From Chloroflexota bacterium (GTDB lineage: Bacteria; Chloroflexota; Dormibacteria; Dormibacterales; Dormibacteraceae), in NCBI GenBank assembly GCA_005881825.1, contig VBEO01000040.1, positions 1 to 34,092 of the forward strand: a stretch of DNA of 34,092 nucleotides. Reading direction: 5' to 3'. The stretch's first letter is position 1, and every line of letters starts with the position of its first letter. The notes below the pieces were generated by a model that was not told the origin of the DNA, ran no database searches, and saw nothing but the letters and a program-made list of their open reading frames with translations. The translations under genes and the position numbers were made by a program. Shown here one piece after another: positions 6,081 to 14,818 of the stretch.

Positions 6081-9000
6081 ATGCCGGGCGCGTACAGCGT
6101 GCCCGGGTGGCCTGAGCGCGGGCTCATGGCGGGCGACCTGCCCACGCTGGCACGCAATCGGGAGCAGCTGATGGCCGCCGCCCATCGCGCGGCCGAAGAG
6201 GTCGCGGTGCTCCTGGAGCCCGATCGCTGGCCCGAGCAGGACACCGCCGCCCGCATCGGCCGGCGCCTGGCCTCCGACCTCTTCTACCATGCCTCCGCCG
6301 CCAGCCGCCTGGGCGGTCTGGAAGCGGACGGCGGCATCGACGCCGCGGCCTGGATCCTGGACCCCGCCCGCTTGATCGCCGACGCCACCGAGGATCCCGG
6401 CCGCACGCAGCAGGCGGTCCAGGTCATGCGCGACGCCGCCACCACCTGCCGGGCCGCCTGGCGCCGCCAGCGCTCGCGCCCGATCGAGCTGAGAGAGCTG
6501 GAGGCCGCCGGGTTCGTCGCCCAGGCCCTGATCGAGTCCCTGCGCCGGGCGGTGCAGGCCGTCTCCGAGCTCGACGGCCGTCCCGCCGACACCCTGGAGG
6601 CCGCCGAGGAAAACCGCCTGATGGTGGAGCTGGCGGGCGAGGTGCTGAGCTTGGCCGGCGCGCTGAGCCTGGTCGACGCCGACCTCGACAACCTGGCGAC
6701 CTGCATGGCGGCCAAGCTCTGCGCCCGCCTGCCGACCCCGCTCTACCGCGGCCTGCTGCCGGCGATCGCCGAAGTGCTCGACGAGGTGGCCCGGCGCTGC
6801 GTGACCGAGCTGGGCGGCTCCGAGCCCGAGCTGGCCTTCGAGTCGCTGGACGGGTTGGCCGACGAGGAGCCGGCCGGCGAGGAGCCGGAAGAGCTCGTGG
6901 ATGCCGCCAACCTCACGCCCGAACCCCCGCCGGGGGCCCCACCCGCCCAGCACATTCCGGCCACCGCAGAGGCTGGACCGGCGCCGGCAGCGGCGCCGGC
7001 TCCGGAGCCGATGGCGCTGCCCAACCTCGGCCGCTTCCACGTCGAGGAGGAGCTGGGCCGGGGCTCGATGGGCGTGGTCTACAAGGCGGTGCATCCCAGC
7101 CTCGGCATCCCGGTCGCCATCAAGGTGGTGCACGAGCACTCGGGCAACGAAGCCGTCCGGACCCGCTTCCAGCGCGAGGCGGCGGCGGTGGCGGCGCTCA
7201 ACCATCCAGGCATCGTGCGCGTCTACGACTTCGACGCCGAGCGCGACCGCCTGTTCATCGTGATGGAGTACCTGGCGGGCCGCTCGCTCGGATTCTGGGT
7301 GCGCGAGATGGGCCGGCTGGGAACGGACCTGGCGATCGACCTCGCGCAGCAGGTCCTCTCGGCGGTGGGCGCGGCCCACGACCACGGCATCATCCACCGC
7401 GACCTGAAGCCCGAGAACATCCTGATCTCGGGCCAGGGCAAGGCCAAGATCCTGGACTTCGGGGTGGCCAAGCTGCTCGACGACAGCCCCCAGCTCACGG
7501 CCGAGGGCTTCACGGTGGGCACCCCCACCTACATGGCGCCCGAGCAGCTGCGCGGCGAGGTGGTGGACGCCCGCTCCGACATCTACTCGATCGGGGTCCT
7601 GCTCTACCAGATGCTGGACGGCCACCCGCCCTTCCAGGGCACTGTGACCAGCGTCATGCACGCTCACGTGTTCGACATCGCCCCCGATTCTCCGCACATC
7701 CCGGCCGCCCTGATGGGCGCCATCCGCAAGGCGCTGGCCAAGAGCCCCAATGAGCGCTACCAGACCTGCGGCGAGTTCGCCGCCGCCCTGCGCGAGCTGG
7801 CCCGGACCGGCGGCCTGGCGCCCAAGGCCGTGCCCACGGCCCCGCTCGTGATGGCGCCGACGGTGATCGACCCCGAGCGCAAGCTGCTGCCCCTGCTCAC
7901 GGCCGCCGCCACCGCTCCGGCGCCGGCGCCGCGGCTGGAGCGCTGCCTGCGCGCCGATTGCACCGCCGCCGCCACCTGGCGCTGCGAGTACAAGGACTCC
8001 AGCGGCCGGGCCTGCGACACCGCCTGGTGCGGAAGCCACATGGTGATGGTCGGCGACGACGCCTACTGCGCCCGCCACGCCGCCGTGGTGCGGGCGCTGG
8101 TCGCCTCCCAGGGCACGGCCTGGGCGATCAAGGAACGCCCGCCCGTGGACGACCGCGCCATGCCCTTCGCGGCCCAGCTCCGGGATGCGGTGGACGCGAA
8201 TCTGCGCGAGATCCTGCGCCGCCGTTTCGAACGCCTGCCAGCGCTCGACGTGGTCGCCGACCAGACCGTGCGCCGGATCGGCCAGGTGGACGAACTCGGC
8301 TGGGAGTGCAGCTGGGCCGCCCTTAGCGAGCGGCAGTGCCTGATCCGCGTCGATCTCCAGGTGGGCGGCGGCTCGCCGGCCCGGATCGGGGTGGCGGTGA
8401 ACGAGGAGCAAGTGCTGAGCGAGGCCGTCGACTGGACCCAGCGCGGCGGTCCGGGCGAGGACGTGAGCGTGGACCGGCTGGCTGCCGCCATGGTGGAAGC
8501 CGTGCAGGCCGCGGCCGAGCGCTCGACCGGCGAGCCGACGCGAATCATCGACGTGCCCCTTCCCGACATCGACCGGCCGCTGCTGCGCGAGATGCTGCTG
8601 AGGCTGCTGCTCCAGGCGGGCACCGCCGGCGCGGACGCGCTGGCCGAGCAGCTGGCCCTGCCCGGCCCCCTGGTCGCGGCCGAGGTCGGGCAGCTGGTCG
8701 ACGACGGGCTGGCCGATTGGGAGCGCGAGGGTGTGGCCACGCTCAGCAAGCAGGGCCGGCGGCGTGCCGAGGATTCGCCGGTCCGCCGCTACCGGGGGCC
8801 GATGCCGGTCAGCGTGGCCGAGTACGCCGAAGTGCTGGGGGCGCGCCGGCCGGCCGCCGACGCCGCCACCGTGCGCTCGGCCGCCGCGCCCTGGGGACTC
8901 GACCCCGGCATCGCCTACGGCCTCCTCGGCACCACCGGACCGGTGCTCGTGTACGGCCCGCCGGGCGTGGGCAAGAGCAGCCTGGTCCGGGCGCTCGGCC

Positions 9001-9470
9001 GGGCTCTGCCCGCGGTGGTCGTGCCGGTCGCCCTGGACGCCGGCGGGGTGGTGATGCGCGTCTTCGACCCCACCCGCCACAGGCTGGCTGGCGAGCAGCC
9101 CGCCGACCGCCGCTGGCGGCGGATCGAGGCGCCGCTGCTCGAGTTCGGCTCCGAGCTGACGCTCGACCTCCTGGAGCCGCAGCCCGGACCCGACGGCCTG
9201 ATCGCTCCGCCCCAGCTGCAGGCGGCAGGCGGCATCCTGCTCGTCGACGACCTGGGCCGGCAGGCCATCGCCTCGCGGCAGCTCTTCGACCGCCTGGCGC
9301 CACTTGCGCAGCGCGGGTTGGTCACGGTCCGGGCGGGGAGCGAGCGGCGGGTGACACTGCCCTTCACCAGCACACTGGTCTTCGCCACCAGCCTGGTGCC
9401 CGAGCAGATCCTGAGCGACTTCCAGCTTCGCCACATACCGCTGCGGCTGCCCCTCAGTCGGGGGGAATAG
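6081..9470 (+). CDS. Ser/Thr protein kinase fused to zinc-type motif, winged helix and AAA+ ATPase
   Basis: This is a 1129-residue cytoplasmic protein. Residues 1-250 are helical and unassigned, and 270-315 are a Pro/Ala/Glu linker. The kinase spans about 319-575: glycine loop GRGSMG (326-331), Lys348, HRDLKPEN (D441), DFG (459-461), then a GTPTYMAPEQ segment. This is a complete Hanks-type catalytic set. Residues 622-668 hold spaced Cys/His (C622, C627, WRC, WCGSH, YCARH) resembling a treble-clef or B-box-like zinc site. About 830-900 forms a winged helix. About 930-1129 is a P-loop ATPase with Walker A GPPGVGKS (959-966), Walker B ILLVDD (1052-1057) and a sensor-like FATS. The last two parts resemble stand-alone wHTH-AAA ATPases of unknown role. 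No membrane helix is present, unlike PknB. It starts 2 nt after the small gene and ends 6 nt before the membrane protein. Confidence 0.9.
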   Translation: MPGAYSVPGWPERGLMAGDLPTLARNREQLMAAAHRAAEEVAVLLEPDRWPEQDTAARIGRRLASDLFYHASAASRLGGLEADGGIDAAAWILDPARLIADATEDPGRTQQAVQVMRDAATTCRAAWRRQRSRPIELRELEAAGFVAQALIESLRRAVQAVSELDGRPADTLEAAEENRLMVELAGEVLSLAGALSLVDADLDNLATCMAAKLCARLPTPLYRGLLPAIAEVLDEVARRCVTELGGSEPELAFESLDGLADEEPAGEEPEELVDAANLTPEPPPGAPPAQHIPATAEAGPAPAAAPAPEPMALPNLGRFHVEEELGRGSMGVVYKAVHPSLGIPVAIKVVHEHSGNEAVRTRFQREAAAVAALNHPGIVRVYDFDAERDRLFIVMEYLAGRSLGFWVREMGRLGTDLAIDLAQQVLSAVGAAHDHGIIHRDLKPENILISGQGKAKILDFGVAKLLDDSPQLTAEGFTVGTPTYMAPEQLRGEVVDARSDIYSIGVLLYQMLDGHPPFQGTVTSVMHAHVFDIAPDSPHIPAALMGAIRKALAKSPNERYQTCGEFAAALRELARTGGLAPKAVPTAPLVMAPTVIDPERKLLPLLTAAATAPAPAPRLERCLRADCTAAATWRCEYKDSSGRACDTAWCGSHMVMVGDDAYCARHAAVVRALVASQGTAWAIKERPPVDDRAMPFAAQLRDAVDANLREILRRRFERLPALDVVADQTVRRIGQVDELGWECSWAALSERQCLIRVDLQVGGGSPARIGVAVNEEQVLSEAVDWTQRGGPGEDVSVDRLAAAMVEAVQAAAERSTGEPTRIIDVPLPDIDRPLLREMLLRLLLQAGTAGADALAEQLALPGPLVAAEVGQLVDDGLADWEREGVATLSKQGRRRAEDSPVRRYRGPMPVSVAEYAEVLGARRPAADAATVRSAAAPWGLDPGIAYGLLGTTGPVLVYGPPGVGKSSLVRALGRALPAVVVPVALDAGGVVMRVFDPTRHRLAGEQPADRRWRRIEAPLLEFGSELTLDLLEPQPGPDGLIAPPQLQAAGGILLVDDLGRQAIASRQLFDRLAPLAQRGLVTVRAGSERRVTLPFTSTLVFATSLVPEQILSDFQLRHIPLRLPLSRGE

Positions 9471-9476
9471 CCTCAG

Positions 9477-11834
9477 ATGAGCATGGCGGCGGCTACAGTC
9501 GCGCGCATGCGCGGGCGTCCAGGGTCAAGCGGCTTCCTGATCGCCGAGGCCGGCCTGCGTCTGGCGGCGGCCTCTCTGCTGGGCTCGCTCGCGGTCGCCC
9601 TCTCCTTGATCGCCGACGGTCAGGGCCGAGGCGGTCTGGCCGAGACCTGGCTCTGGGTGCAGGTGCGAGCCGGCTTGGGACCTGACCTGCACCCGGCTGC
9701 CGGCCCGACCGGGTTGGACGGCGCACCCCTGGGTTTGACCCTGCTGGTGCTGGCCGTCGCCTTTAGGTTGGGGCAGCGCCTGGGACCTGCCGGTTACGCC
9801 CTGCTGGCGGCGGTGCCCGTGGCTTTGGCGGCCGTGGTGCTGGCGCTGCTGGCGGGCGAGCCGCTGGGCGTGGCCGCGGCGGTGGTCTCCGCGGTGCCCG
9901 CCGCGCTGGGCCTGGCTGCCGGCAGCGAGTGGTGGCGGCGCCAGGGCGGCGGCCGCTCCAACACCCTGCTCAGGGCCGCCATGACGGCGGCAACGGGCGT
10001 CATTGCCGGCCTGCTGCTGGCCGGGCTGATCGCAGCGGTGGTCCGGGACTTTGGGCCGGGCGGCTTCGTCAAGCTGCCGACCGAGGCGGTGGTGCTGGCG
10101 GGGTTCTGGCCCGCCGCGGCTTTCAGGGCCATCCCCGGGATCCCGGCTGCAGGCTTGCTTGCTGGGCTCTTTGCGCCGGCGCTCTTCCTGGCTCCGCGCG
10201 CCCGCCGCGAACGGCTCCTCTGCGCGGGGCTGGCGGGCGGCGCCCTGACCGTGGTGGCCCTGGCCGCGGGCGGCGGCTGGCGGACGGCGCTGCCGAGCGC
10301 GCTGGTGGGCTCGATATGCGCAGTGCTGGCCGCCGGCCTCGCCCCCGTGCTGGGCGCCACCGCCCCCGGCCACCTGCTGGCTGGGCTGCCCCTGCTGCGC
10401 GGCTTCGGCGACCGGCTGCCCCCGCCCGCCGCCGTGGAGCTGACCGCCGAGCGCATGCGGCCGCGTGGCACCGCGGCTCCGCCCGCCCGCCGCCTCACCA
10501 CCGCCGGGCTGGCGGTCTCGCTGATCGCGGCCGGGACCGCCATCCTCTGCGTGGTCGCGGTCCTGGCGGTGACGCTCACCGGCGAGGCGCCCCGGGCGCT
10601 CCCCCCCGAGCAGCAGGCGGCGCAGGCTTACCTCAGCGCTCTGGGCAGCAACGACGCGGGCAGGATCTGGGCCACCGTTGAGCTCTCCGACGTGCAGCTG
10701 CCGCCCGGGGACCACCTCCTGGGCCGGAACGACCTGGGCCGCATGCTCACGGTCGCCGCCAACCGCCACCAGCGCATCGCTTCGGTGACGCTGGTCGAGA
10801 GCTCGCACACCCCCGCCAGCGTGGTCTACCAGGCCACCTACCGGGAGGGCGGCGACTTCAGCAGTGCGCAGCTGACGCTGCAGAAGGTCGGTCCCAGGTG
10901 GAAGGTCGTGCTGTCGCCCGCGGCCATCGCCATCCCGGCGCTGCCGGCGGGAGTGTCGGTGGCGGTCGACGGCACGCCGCTCAAGGTGGCCGCGGGCCAG
11001 GCGGCCACCGTCTCGGTCCTGCCCGGGGTGCACGCGGTCAGGGAGTCGACCGCCGCACCCTACGCCGACCGCTCCCTGCAGGTGACCGCCGACCAGCCGC
11101 TGCCGGCGATCGCCCGGCCCGACCTCGCCCCCGCGCTGGATCCGGCCGCCGCCGCCGCGGCCCGCAACTTTGCCGCGGGGATAGTGCTGGGCTGCATCTC
11201 CTCCAACAGCGCCCGTCCGGCGGGCTGCCCCAACCAGGTCGACGTACCTCCGGGCACGCCGGTGACCTGGACCTCGGTGGGCCCGGCCGCGGCCGACGCC
11301 GCGCTCCAGCTGAATCCCGCCGGCGGCCTCCTGATCCGCGCCCACTACCAACTGGTCGCGGCTTACCCGGTGCACGTCCCGGAGGACACCAAGCATGTGG
11401 CGGTGGGCGGCGGCTTGAGCGCGCCGGTGGCCTGGACCGGCGGCGGCTGGCAGTCGGCCGGAGCGCCCCTGGCACTGGCCTTCGACGCGCCGCGTCCGGG
11501 CGCGGCCGACTCCGCGCTGGTCGACGCGGTGCGCGCGGGTTTCAACGCTTGCGCCGCCAGCCACCTGCTGCGGCCCGCCGACTGCCCGCAGACGCTGCCC
11601 AGCAGCGGCTACGTGGCCAACGTCCAGTGGCACCTCACGGCGGACCCTGTGGCAGCGACGACCATCAGCTTCGACACCCAGCGCTCGCTCTTCTCGGTCA
11701 CCGGGGGCTACGCCATGAGCGTGACCTACACGGAAGCCGGCTCCGCGCGCGCCAACAACGTGGGCGGTGGCTACCGCGCGGACATCTTCTGGGACGGCAG
11801 CCGGCCGGTCCTTGTCAACATCGCCCGGACATAG
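9477..11834 (+). CDS. large membrane protein with external domain and two C-x10-C repeats
   Basis: The N-terminal 370 residues of this 785-residue protein form roughly eight or nine hydrophobic helices, the last being AVSLIAAGTAILCVVAVLAV. The external part begins with an NTF2/DUF4878-like segment (PPEQQAAQAYLSALGSNDAG, ending near GPRWKVVLSP). It then has a small beta domain (PAGVSVAVDGTPL) and two related C-terminal units. Unit 1 has C573-x10-C584 within ARPAGCPNQ; unit 2 has C692-x10-C703 within LRPADCPQT. Similar paired-Cys units occur in exported actinobacterial proteins, so each probably holds a disulfide. It starts 6 nt after the kinase-AAA gene and is likely its operon partner, perhaps as sensor, substrate or membrane tether. 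I do not recognise a named family. Confidence 0.75.
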   Translation: MSMAAATVARMRGRPGSSGFLIAEAGLRLAAASLLGSLAVALSLIADGQGRGGLAETWLWVQVRAGLGPDLHPAAGPTGLDGAPLGLTLLVLAVAFRLGQRLGPAGYALLAAVPVALAAVVLALLAGEPLGVAAAVVSAVPAALGLAAGSEWWRRQGGGRSNTLLRAAMTAATGVIAGLLLAGLIAAVVRDFGPGGFVKLPTEAVVLAGFWPAAAFRAIPGIPAAGLLAGLFAPALFLAPRARRERLLCAGLAGGALTVVALAAGGGWRTALPSALVGSICAVLAAGLAPVLGATAPGHLLAGLPLLRGFGDRLPPPAAVELTAERMRPRGTAAPPARRLTTAGLAVSLIAAGTAILCVVAVLAVTLTGEAPRALPPEQQAAQAYLSALGSNDAGRIWATVELSDVQLPPGDHLLGRNDLGRMLTVAANRHQRIASVTLVESSHTPASVVYQATYREGGDFSSAQLTLQKVGPRWKVVLSPAAIAIPALPAGVSVAVDGTPLKVAAGQAATVSVLPGVHAVRESTAAPYADRSLQVTADQPLPAIARPDLAPALDPAAAAAARNFAAGIVLGCISSNSARPAGCPNQVDVPPGTPVTWTSVGPAAADAALQLNPAGGLLIRAHYQLVAAYPVHVPEDTKHVAVGGGLSAPVAWTGGGWQSAGAPLALAFDAPRPGAADSALVDAVRAGFNACAASHLLRPADCPQTLPSSGYVANVQWHLTADPVAATTISFDTQRSLFSVTGGYAMSVTYTEAGSARANNVGGGYRADIFWDGSRPVLVNIART

Positions 11835-11838
11835 AAAA

Positions 11839-11861
11839 GGCGCGGCCGTGAAGGCCGCGCC
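11839..11861 (-). terminator. intrinsic terminator of the small membrane protein gene
   Basis: A perfect 9-bp stem (11839-11847 with 11853-11861, GGCGCGGCC) has a 5-nt loop. On the minus strand it is followed by TTTT, so it should end transcription of the gene at 11881-12042. On the plus strand no T-run follows, though the hairpin lies right behind the stop of the large membrane protein gene and may also protect that 3' end. Confidence 0.7.
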
Positions 11862-11880
11862 CCCTGAGTTCGCTACGCGA

Positions 11881-12042
11881 CTACCAGTAGTACCAGCGCC
11901 GGCCCTCGCCCGCGCGGACGAAGAAGCCGATCAGCCAGAGAACGATGGCTGCGATAAGAATCCACCAGAGGATGTTCATGGCGAAGCCGCCGCCACCGAA
12001 AAGCACCAGTAGCGCGATCAACACGATAATTGCAACTACCAT
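11881..12042 (-). CDS. small hydrophobic membrane protein (DUF5670-like)
   Basis: This 53-residue protein has two hydrophobic helices, VVAIIVLIALLVLFGGGGFA and NILWWILIAAIVLWLIGFFV, then a short basic aromatic tail RAGEGRRWYYW. The second helix and tail resemble the very small, abundant lmo0937/DUF5670 membrane proteins whose role is unknown; this is a pattern match from memory. The ATG at 12042 follows a TATACT box (12054-12049) by 6 nt with no Shine-Dalgarno sequence, so the transcript is probably leaderless. A terminator lies at 11839-11861. It is its own transcription unit between RecQ and the kinase module. Confidence 0.75.
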   Translation of the reverse strand: MVVAIIVLIALLVLFGGGGFAMNILWWILIAAIVLWLIGFFVRAGEGRRWYYW

Positions 12043-12048
12043 GCTTCG

Positions 12049-12054
12049 AGTATA
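12049..12054 (-). promoter_or_regulatory. -10 box for the small membrane protein (leaderless start)
   Basis: TATACT reads on the minus strand six bases before the ATG at 12042. With a normal 6-7 nt spacing from -10 to the transcription start, the mRNA would begin at or next to the start codon. No clear -35 element was identified. Confidence 0.6.
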
Positions 12055-12059
12055 AAAGG

Positions 12060-13795
12060 TTATAGCGCTGATAGCAAGATCAGCAGCTCGTCACCGTACG
12101 CTCCAAGCTTGGCCTGTCCAATCCCCGGCACCGTCAGGAGGGCGGCCCGCGAGGCCGGTTTCCGGGTCGAGAGCTCGGCCAGGGTGCGGTCGCTGAAGAC
12201 CACGTAGGCGGGAACCGCCAGCGCACGGGCTTTGTCGGCCCGCCAGCGGCGCAGCTTCTCGAAGACCTGCGGGTCGCCGGGCAGGGCATTGCCGCGTCCG
12301 CGTTGGGGGAGGTTGGACGGGGGCGGCGGCAGTGAGACCTGCGCCTCCTCGGAGCCGGCCAGAACCTCGTTCCCGCGGCGGGTGAGAACCAGCGTCGGGT
12401 AGTCGCCGGAGCTCTGTGCGGCCAGGCCTTCGACCAGCAGCTCGGAGATCAGGTCGCGTACGCGCTCCTGGGACCAGCCCGGCAGGGCGCCGAAAAAGGG
12501 CAGCTCGCGGACCCAGGCTTTCTCGCGCACCCATTTGGTGTCGGATCCGGCCAGGACAGCGGCCACGTTGGCGGCCCCGATGCGCCCGCTGAAGCGCTTG
12601 ACCGCGTTGAGGGCCGCCCGCAGCTGGGGCACGGCCACGGCCTGCTCGCCGGCCTCGCGGCGGTCGCCGGCGCGGCAGTTGTCGCAGGCCTGGCACGAGC
12701 GGGGGGCGCCTTCCTCGCCGAAGTAATCGGCGATCCGCGCGTGCCGGCATCCGCCCAGGCGGGCATAGGCCAGTGCCGTCTGCAGCTTGGCCAGGGCGTG
12801 CTCGCGACGGGCCGCCGCCTCGCCAGTGCCGGATTCCTCGAATGTCTTGTCGATCAAGAACTGCTGCAGCTCGCGGTCGGCCGGCCGCCAGAGCAGCAGA
12901 CACAGCGCCGGCTGGCCGTCGCGGCCGGCCCGGCCGGCCTCCTGGTAGTAGGCCTCCAGTGAAGCCGGCAGGTGGAAGTGGACGACCTGGCGGATGTCGG
13001 GGATGTCGACTCCCATGCCGAACGCCACGGTGGCCACCACCACCCGCAGCCGGCCGGCGGCGAAGTCGTCCTGCACCCGGCGCCGCGCCTCGTCGCCCAG
13101 CCGCGCGTGGTAGGCCGCAGCGGCCAGGCCCCAGCTTCGGATCCGGTCGGCAACCTCCTCGGTGGTGGCGACTGTGGCGCAGTAGACGAGCGCCCGGCCG
13201 GCGCCGGGATTGAGAGTTCGGCGCAGGGCTTCGAGCTTGTCCGCGTCGGCCCGGCAGCGCTGTGCGGCCAGGGTCAGGTTGGGCCGGTTGAAACCGGTGA
13301 CGGACACCAGCGGGTCACCAGGGCCCGCCCGATCAGCCGGTAGTCGGGCCGGAAGTCATGGCCCCACGTGGAGATGCAGTGGGCCTCGTCGACCACCACC
13401 CGGCGCACGGGCAGCCGGCCCAGCACGTCGACGAAACCAGGCCGTGAGAGGCGCTCGGGCGCGACGTAGAGCAGCTTGAGCCGGCCGTTGAGCGCCTCCT
13501 GCAGGTGCGCCCATTGGGCTGCGCGATCGATGCTGGAATTGACGAAGGCGGCCTCGACGCCCAGGCCGCGCAGGCGGTCGACCTGGTCCTTCATGAGCGC
13601 GATCAGAGGCGAGACGACGAGGGTGACGCCCGGCCCCAGCAGCGCCGGGATCCAGTAGCTGACCGACTTGCCCGAGCCGGTCGGCGCCACCGAGAGCACG
13701 TCCCGCCCGGCGGTTTGGGCCGTGACCACAGCCTCCTGGCCGGGGCGGAACTCGGGCAGGCGGAAGACGTCGCGGAGGGCCTGCTCGGGCGTCAC
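12060..13795 (-). pseudogene. recQ: RecQ-family DNA helicase with internal deletion and frameshift
   Basis: Two frames make up one RecQ gene. The first (GTG 13795) contains the RecQ motif region [13 protein letters not shown], Walker [21 protein letters not shown] and [19 protein letters not shown]. The second begins near 13320 with [14 protein letters not shown] and continues with VVVATVAFGMGVDIPD, YYQEAGRAGRDG, the RQC zinc cysteines (CQACDNC) and a C-terminal HRDC domain. In E. coli RecQ about 31 residues separate the equivalent blocks, including motif III (LTATA). Here they are nearly all absent, so a deletion of roughly 80 bp, not a multiple of three, has also shifted the frame. The protein should be inactive as written. 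The GTG overlaps the stop of the GNAT gene by four bases (operon). Confidence 0.85.
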
Positions 13796-14745
13796 TGACG
13801 GACGTCCTTCAGGTAGCTGACGAAGCCGGGGATGCGGTGGTAGCCCAGCTTCTCGTTGATGTGGAGCATGGGTGCGTTGGCCTCGTCGTTGTCGGTGCGC
13901 ACGGAGGTCACGCCCAGCTCAATGGCCTGGCCGAGCGTCTCCATCTTCACGGCCCGGGCGATCCCGCGTCCCCGGTGTGAGCGGGCGCTGCAGGTGTAGC
14001 CGGTCCAGACCCGTCCCACCCGCGGGTACTTGAGGAAGGACCAGGCCACCACCTCGTCGCCGTCGCGCGCGATCCAGGAGCGGTCGCTGCGGAACTCCGG
14101 ACTGGCGCCCCACATCTTGAACTCCTCCAGCGACCAGGTCGAGTGGGGGACGGTGGTCGGGACGTCGAGAGTGGTCTCGGCATTGAGTCGGTAGAGCTTC
14201 TGGACCAGTTCGGGGTCGTCATCAGAGGCCTGGGTGCCGAGCGCGATGCCCTGTTCCCGCATGGCCCGGCGTGAGTCGTCCCGCTCGGCCAGCAGCCGGT
14301 CGCGGTTGGCGGCCAGGTCGAGCTCCCAAGCCTTGGAGAGCCGATCGTAGCGGTAGCCCCGAGCTTCCAGGAACTCGATATCCCAGCGGGAGCCTTCGCG
14401 CGTGCGAGCGACCAGCGTCTCCGCGCCTTCCTCGATGTTCGCGGCCTCCAGGCGGTCGAGCACCCCCTGCGCCGAAGTCCGCTCCTGCGCCACCGGGACC
14501 AGGCGCAGGTCGTTGAAGGCGAAGCGGTGCTCTTCCGGCTCCCACCACTTGTGGCCGCGAAAGGCGAAGCCCACGGCCCGGCCGCACTGCTCGATCAGGA
14601 ATCGCTCACGCACGGAGTCCGGCGTGTTCACGGTCCAGCGGTGGCGCGTCACGTCGGGGTCCTGCGGCTCGTCGGGATCGTGCGCGTCGAACACCTGGCA
14701 GGCGACCTCGGCGTCTTCGGGCACGACGGCGCGCAGCTTCAGCAC
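13792..14745 (-). CDS. GNAT-family N-acetyltransferase (two-domain)
   Basis: This protein of about 317 residues has two GNAT-like halves. The first ([29 protein letters not shown]) is degenerate. The second has the acetyl-CoA motif [19 protein letters not shown], followed by [20 protein letters not shown], the typical last strands. The two-domain layout recalls mycothiol synthase and related proteins, but the substrate is unknown. I prefer the GTG at 14745 because TAGGCT (14758-14753) ends exactly 7 nt before it and the protein then begins LKLRAVV as GNAT proteins usually do. An ATG at 14769 and a GTG at 14775 are in frame alternatives. The stop overlaps the RecQ start (GTGA), so the two are co-transcribed. 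Confidence 0.85.
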   Translation of the reverse strand: MLKLRAVVPEDAEVACQVFDAHDPDEPQDPDVTRHRWTVNTPDSVRERFLIEQCGRAVGFAFRGHKWWEPEEHRFAFNDLRLVPVAQERTSAQGVLDRLEAANIEEGAETLVARTREGSRWDIEFLEARGYRYDRLSKAWELDLAANRDRLLAERDDSRRAMREQGIALGTQASDDDPELVQKLYRLNAETTLDVPTTVPHSTWSLEEFKMWGASPEFRSDRSWIARDGDEVVAWSFLKYPRVGRVWTGYTCSARSHRGRGIARAVKMETLGQAIELGVTSVRTDNDEANAPMLHINEKLGYHRIPGFVSYLKDVRQ

Positions 14746-14752
14746 GCTGGAT

Positions 14753-14806
14753 AGCCTAGCAACGTGCATTGACACGAAAGTAAAGGCTCTTTTTCGTGTC
14801 TAAGAT
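14753..14806. promoter_or_regulatory. divergent promoter region between GNAT and PucR-type regulator
   Basis: On the minus strand TAGGCT (14758-14753) lies 7 nt before the GTG at 14745. On the plus strand TAAGAT (14801-14806) lies 12 nt before the ATG at 14819. Neither start has a Shine-Dalgarno sequence. Both transcripts would have no leader or a leader of a few bases. Confidence 0.5.
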
Positions 14807-14818
14807 ACGAATCCAGAC

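Noticed and set aside
5883-9434. A very long open frame (1183 codons) on the minus strand opposite the kinase gene
   Set aside because: Its translation is rich in His, Gln, Arg and Gly with no domain pattern. It mirrors the high-GC third-position bias of the real kinase gene, which has complete motifs.
9525-11633. A 702-codon minus-strand frame opposite the membrane protein
   Set aside because: Same shadow effect: low-complexity Arg/Gln/His-rich translation, while the plus strand shows clear helices and repeated Cys motifs.
12300-12340. A pyrimidine/purine-rich stretch inside recQ that could be a slippage site
   Set aside because: It encodes the Pro/Ser linker before the HRDC domain (LPPPPSNLPQ) in frame, so no frameshift is needed there.
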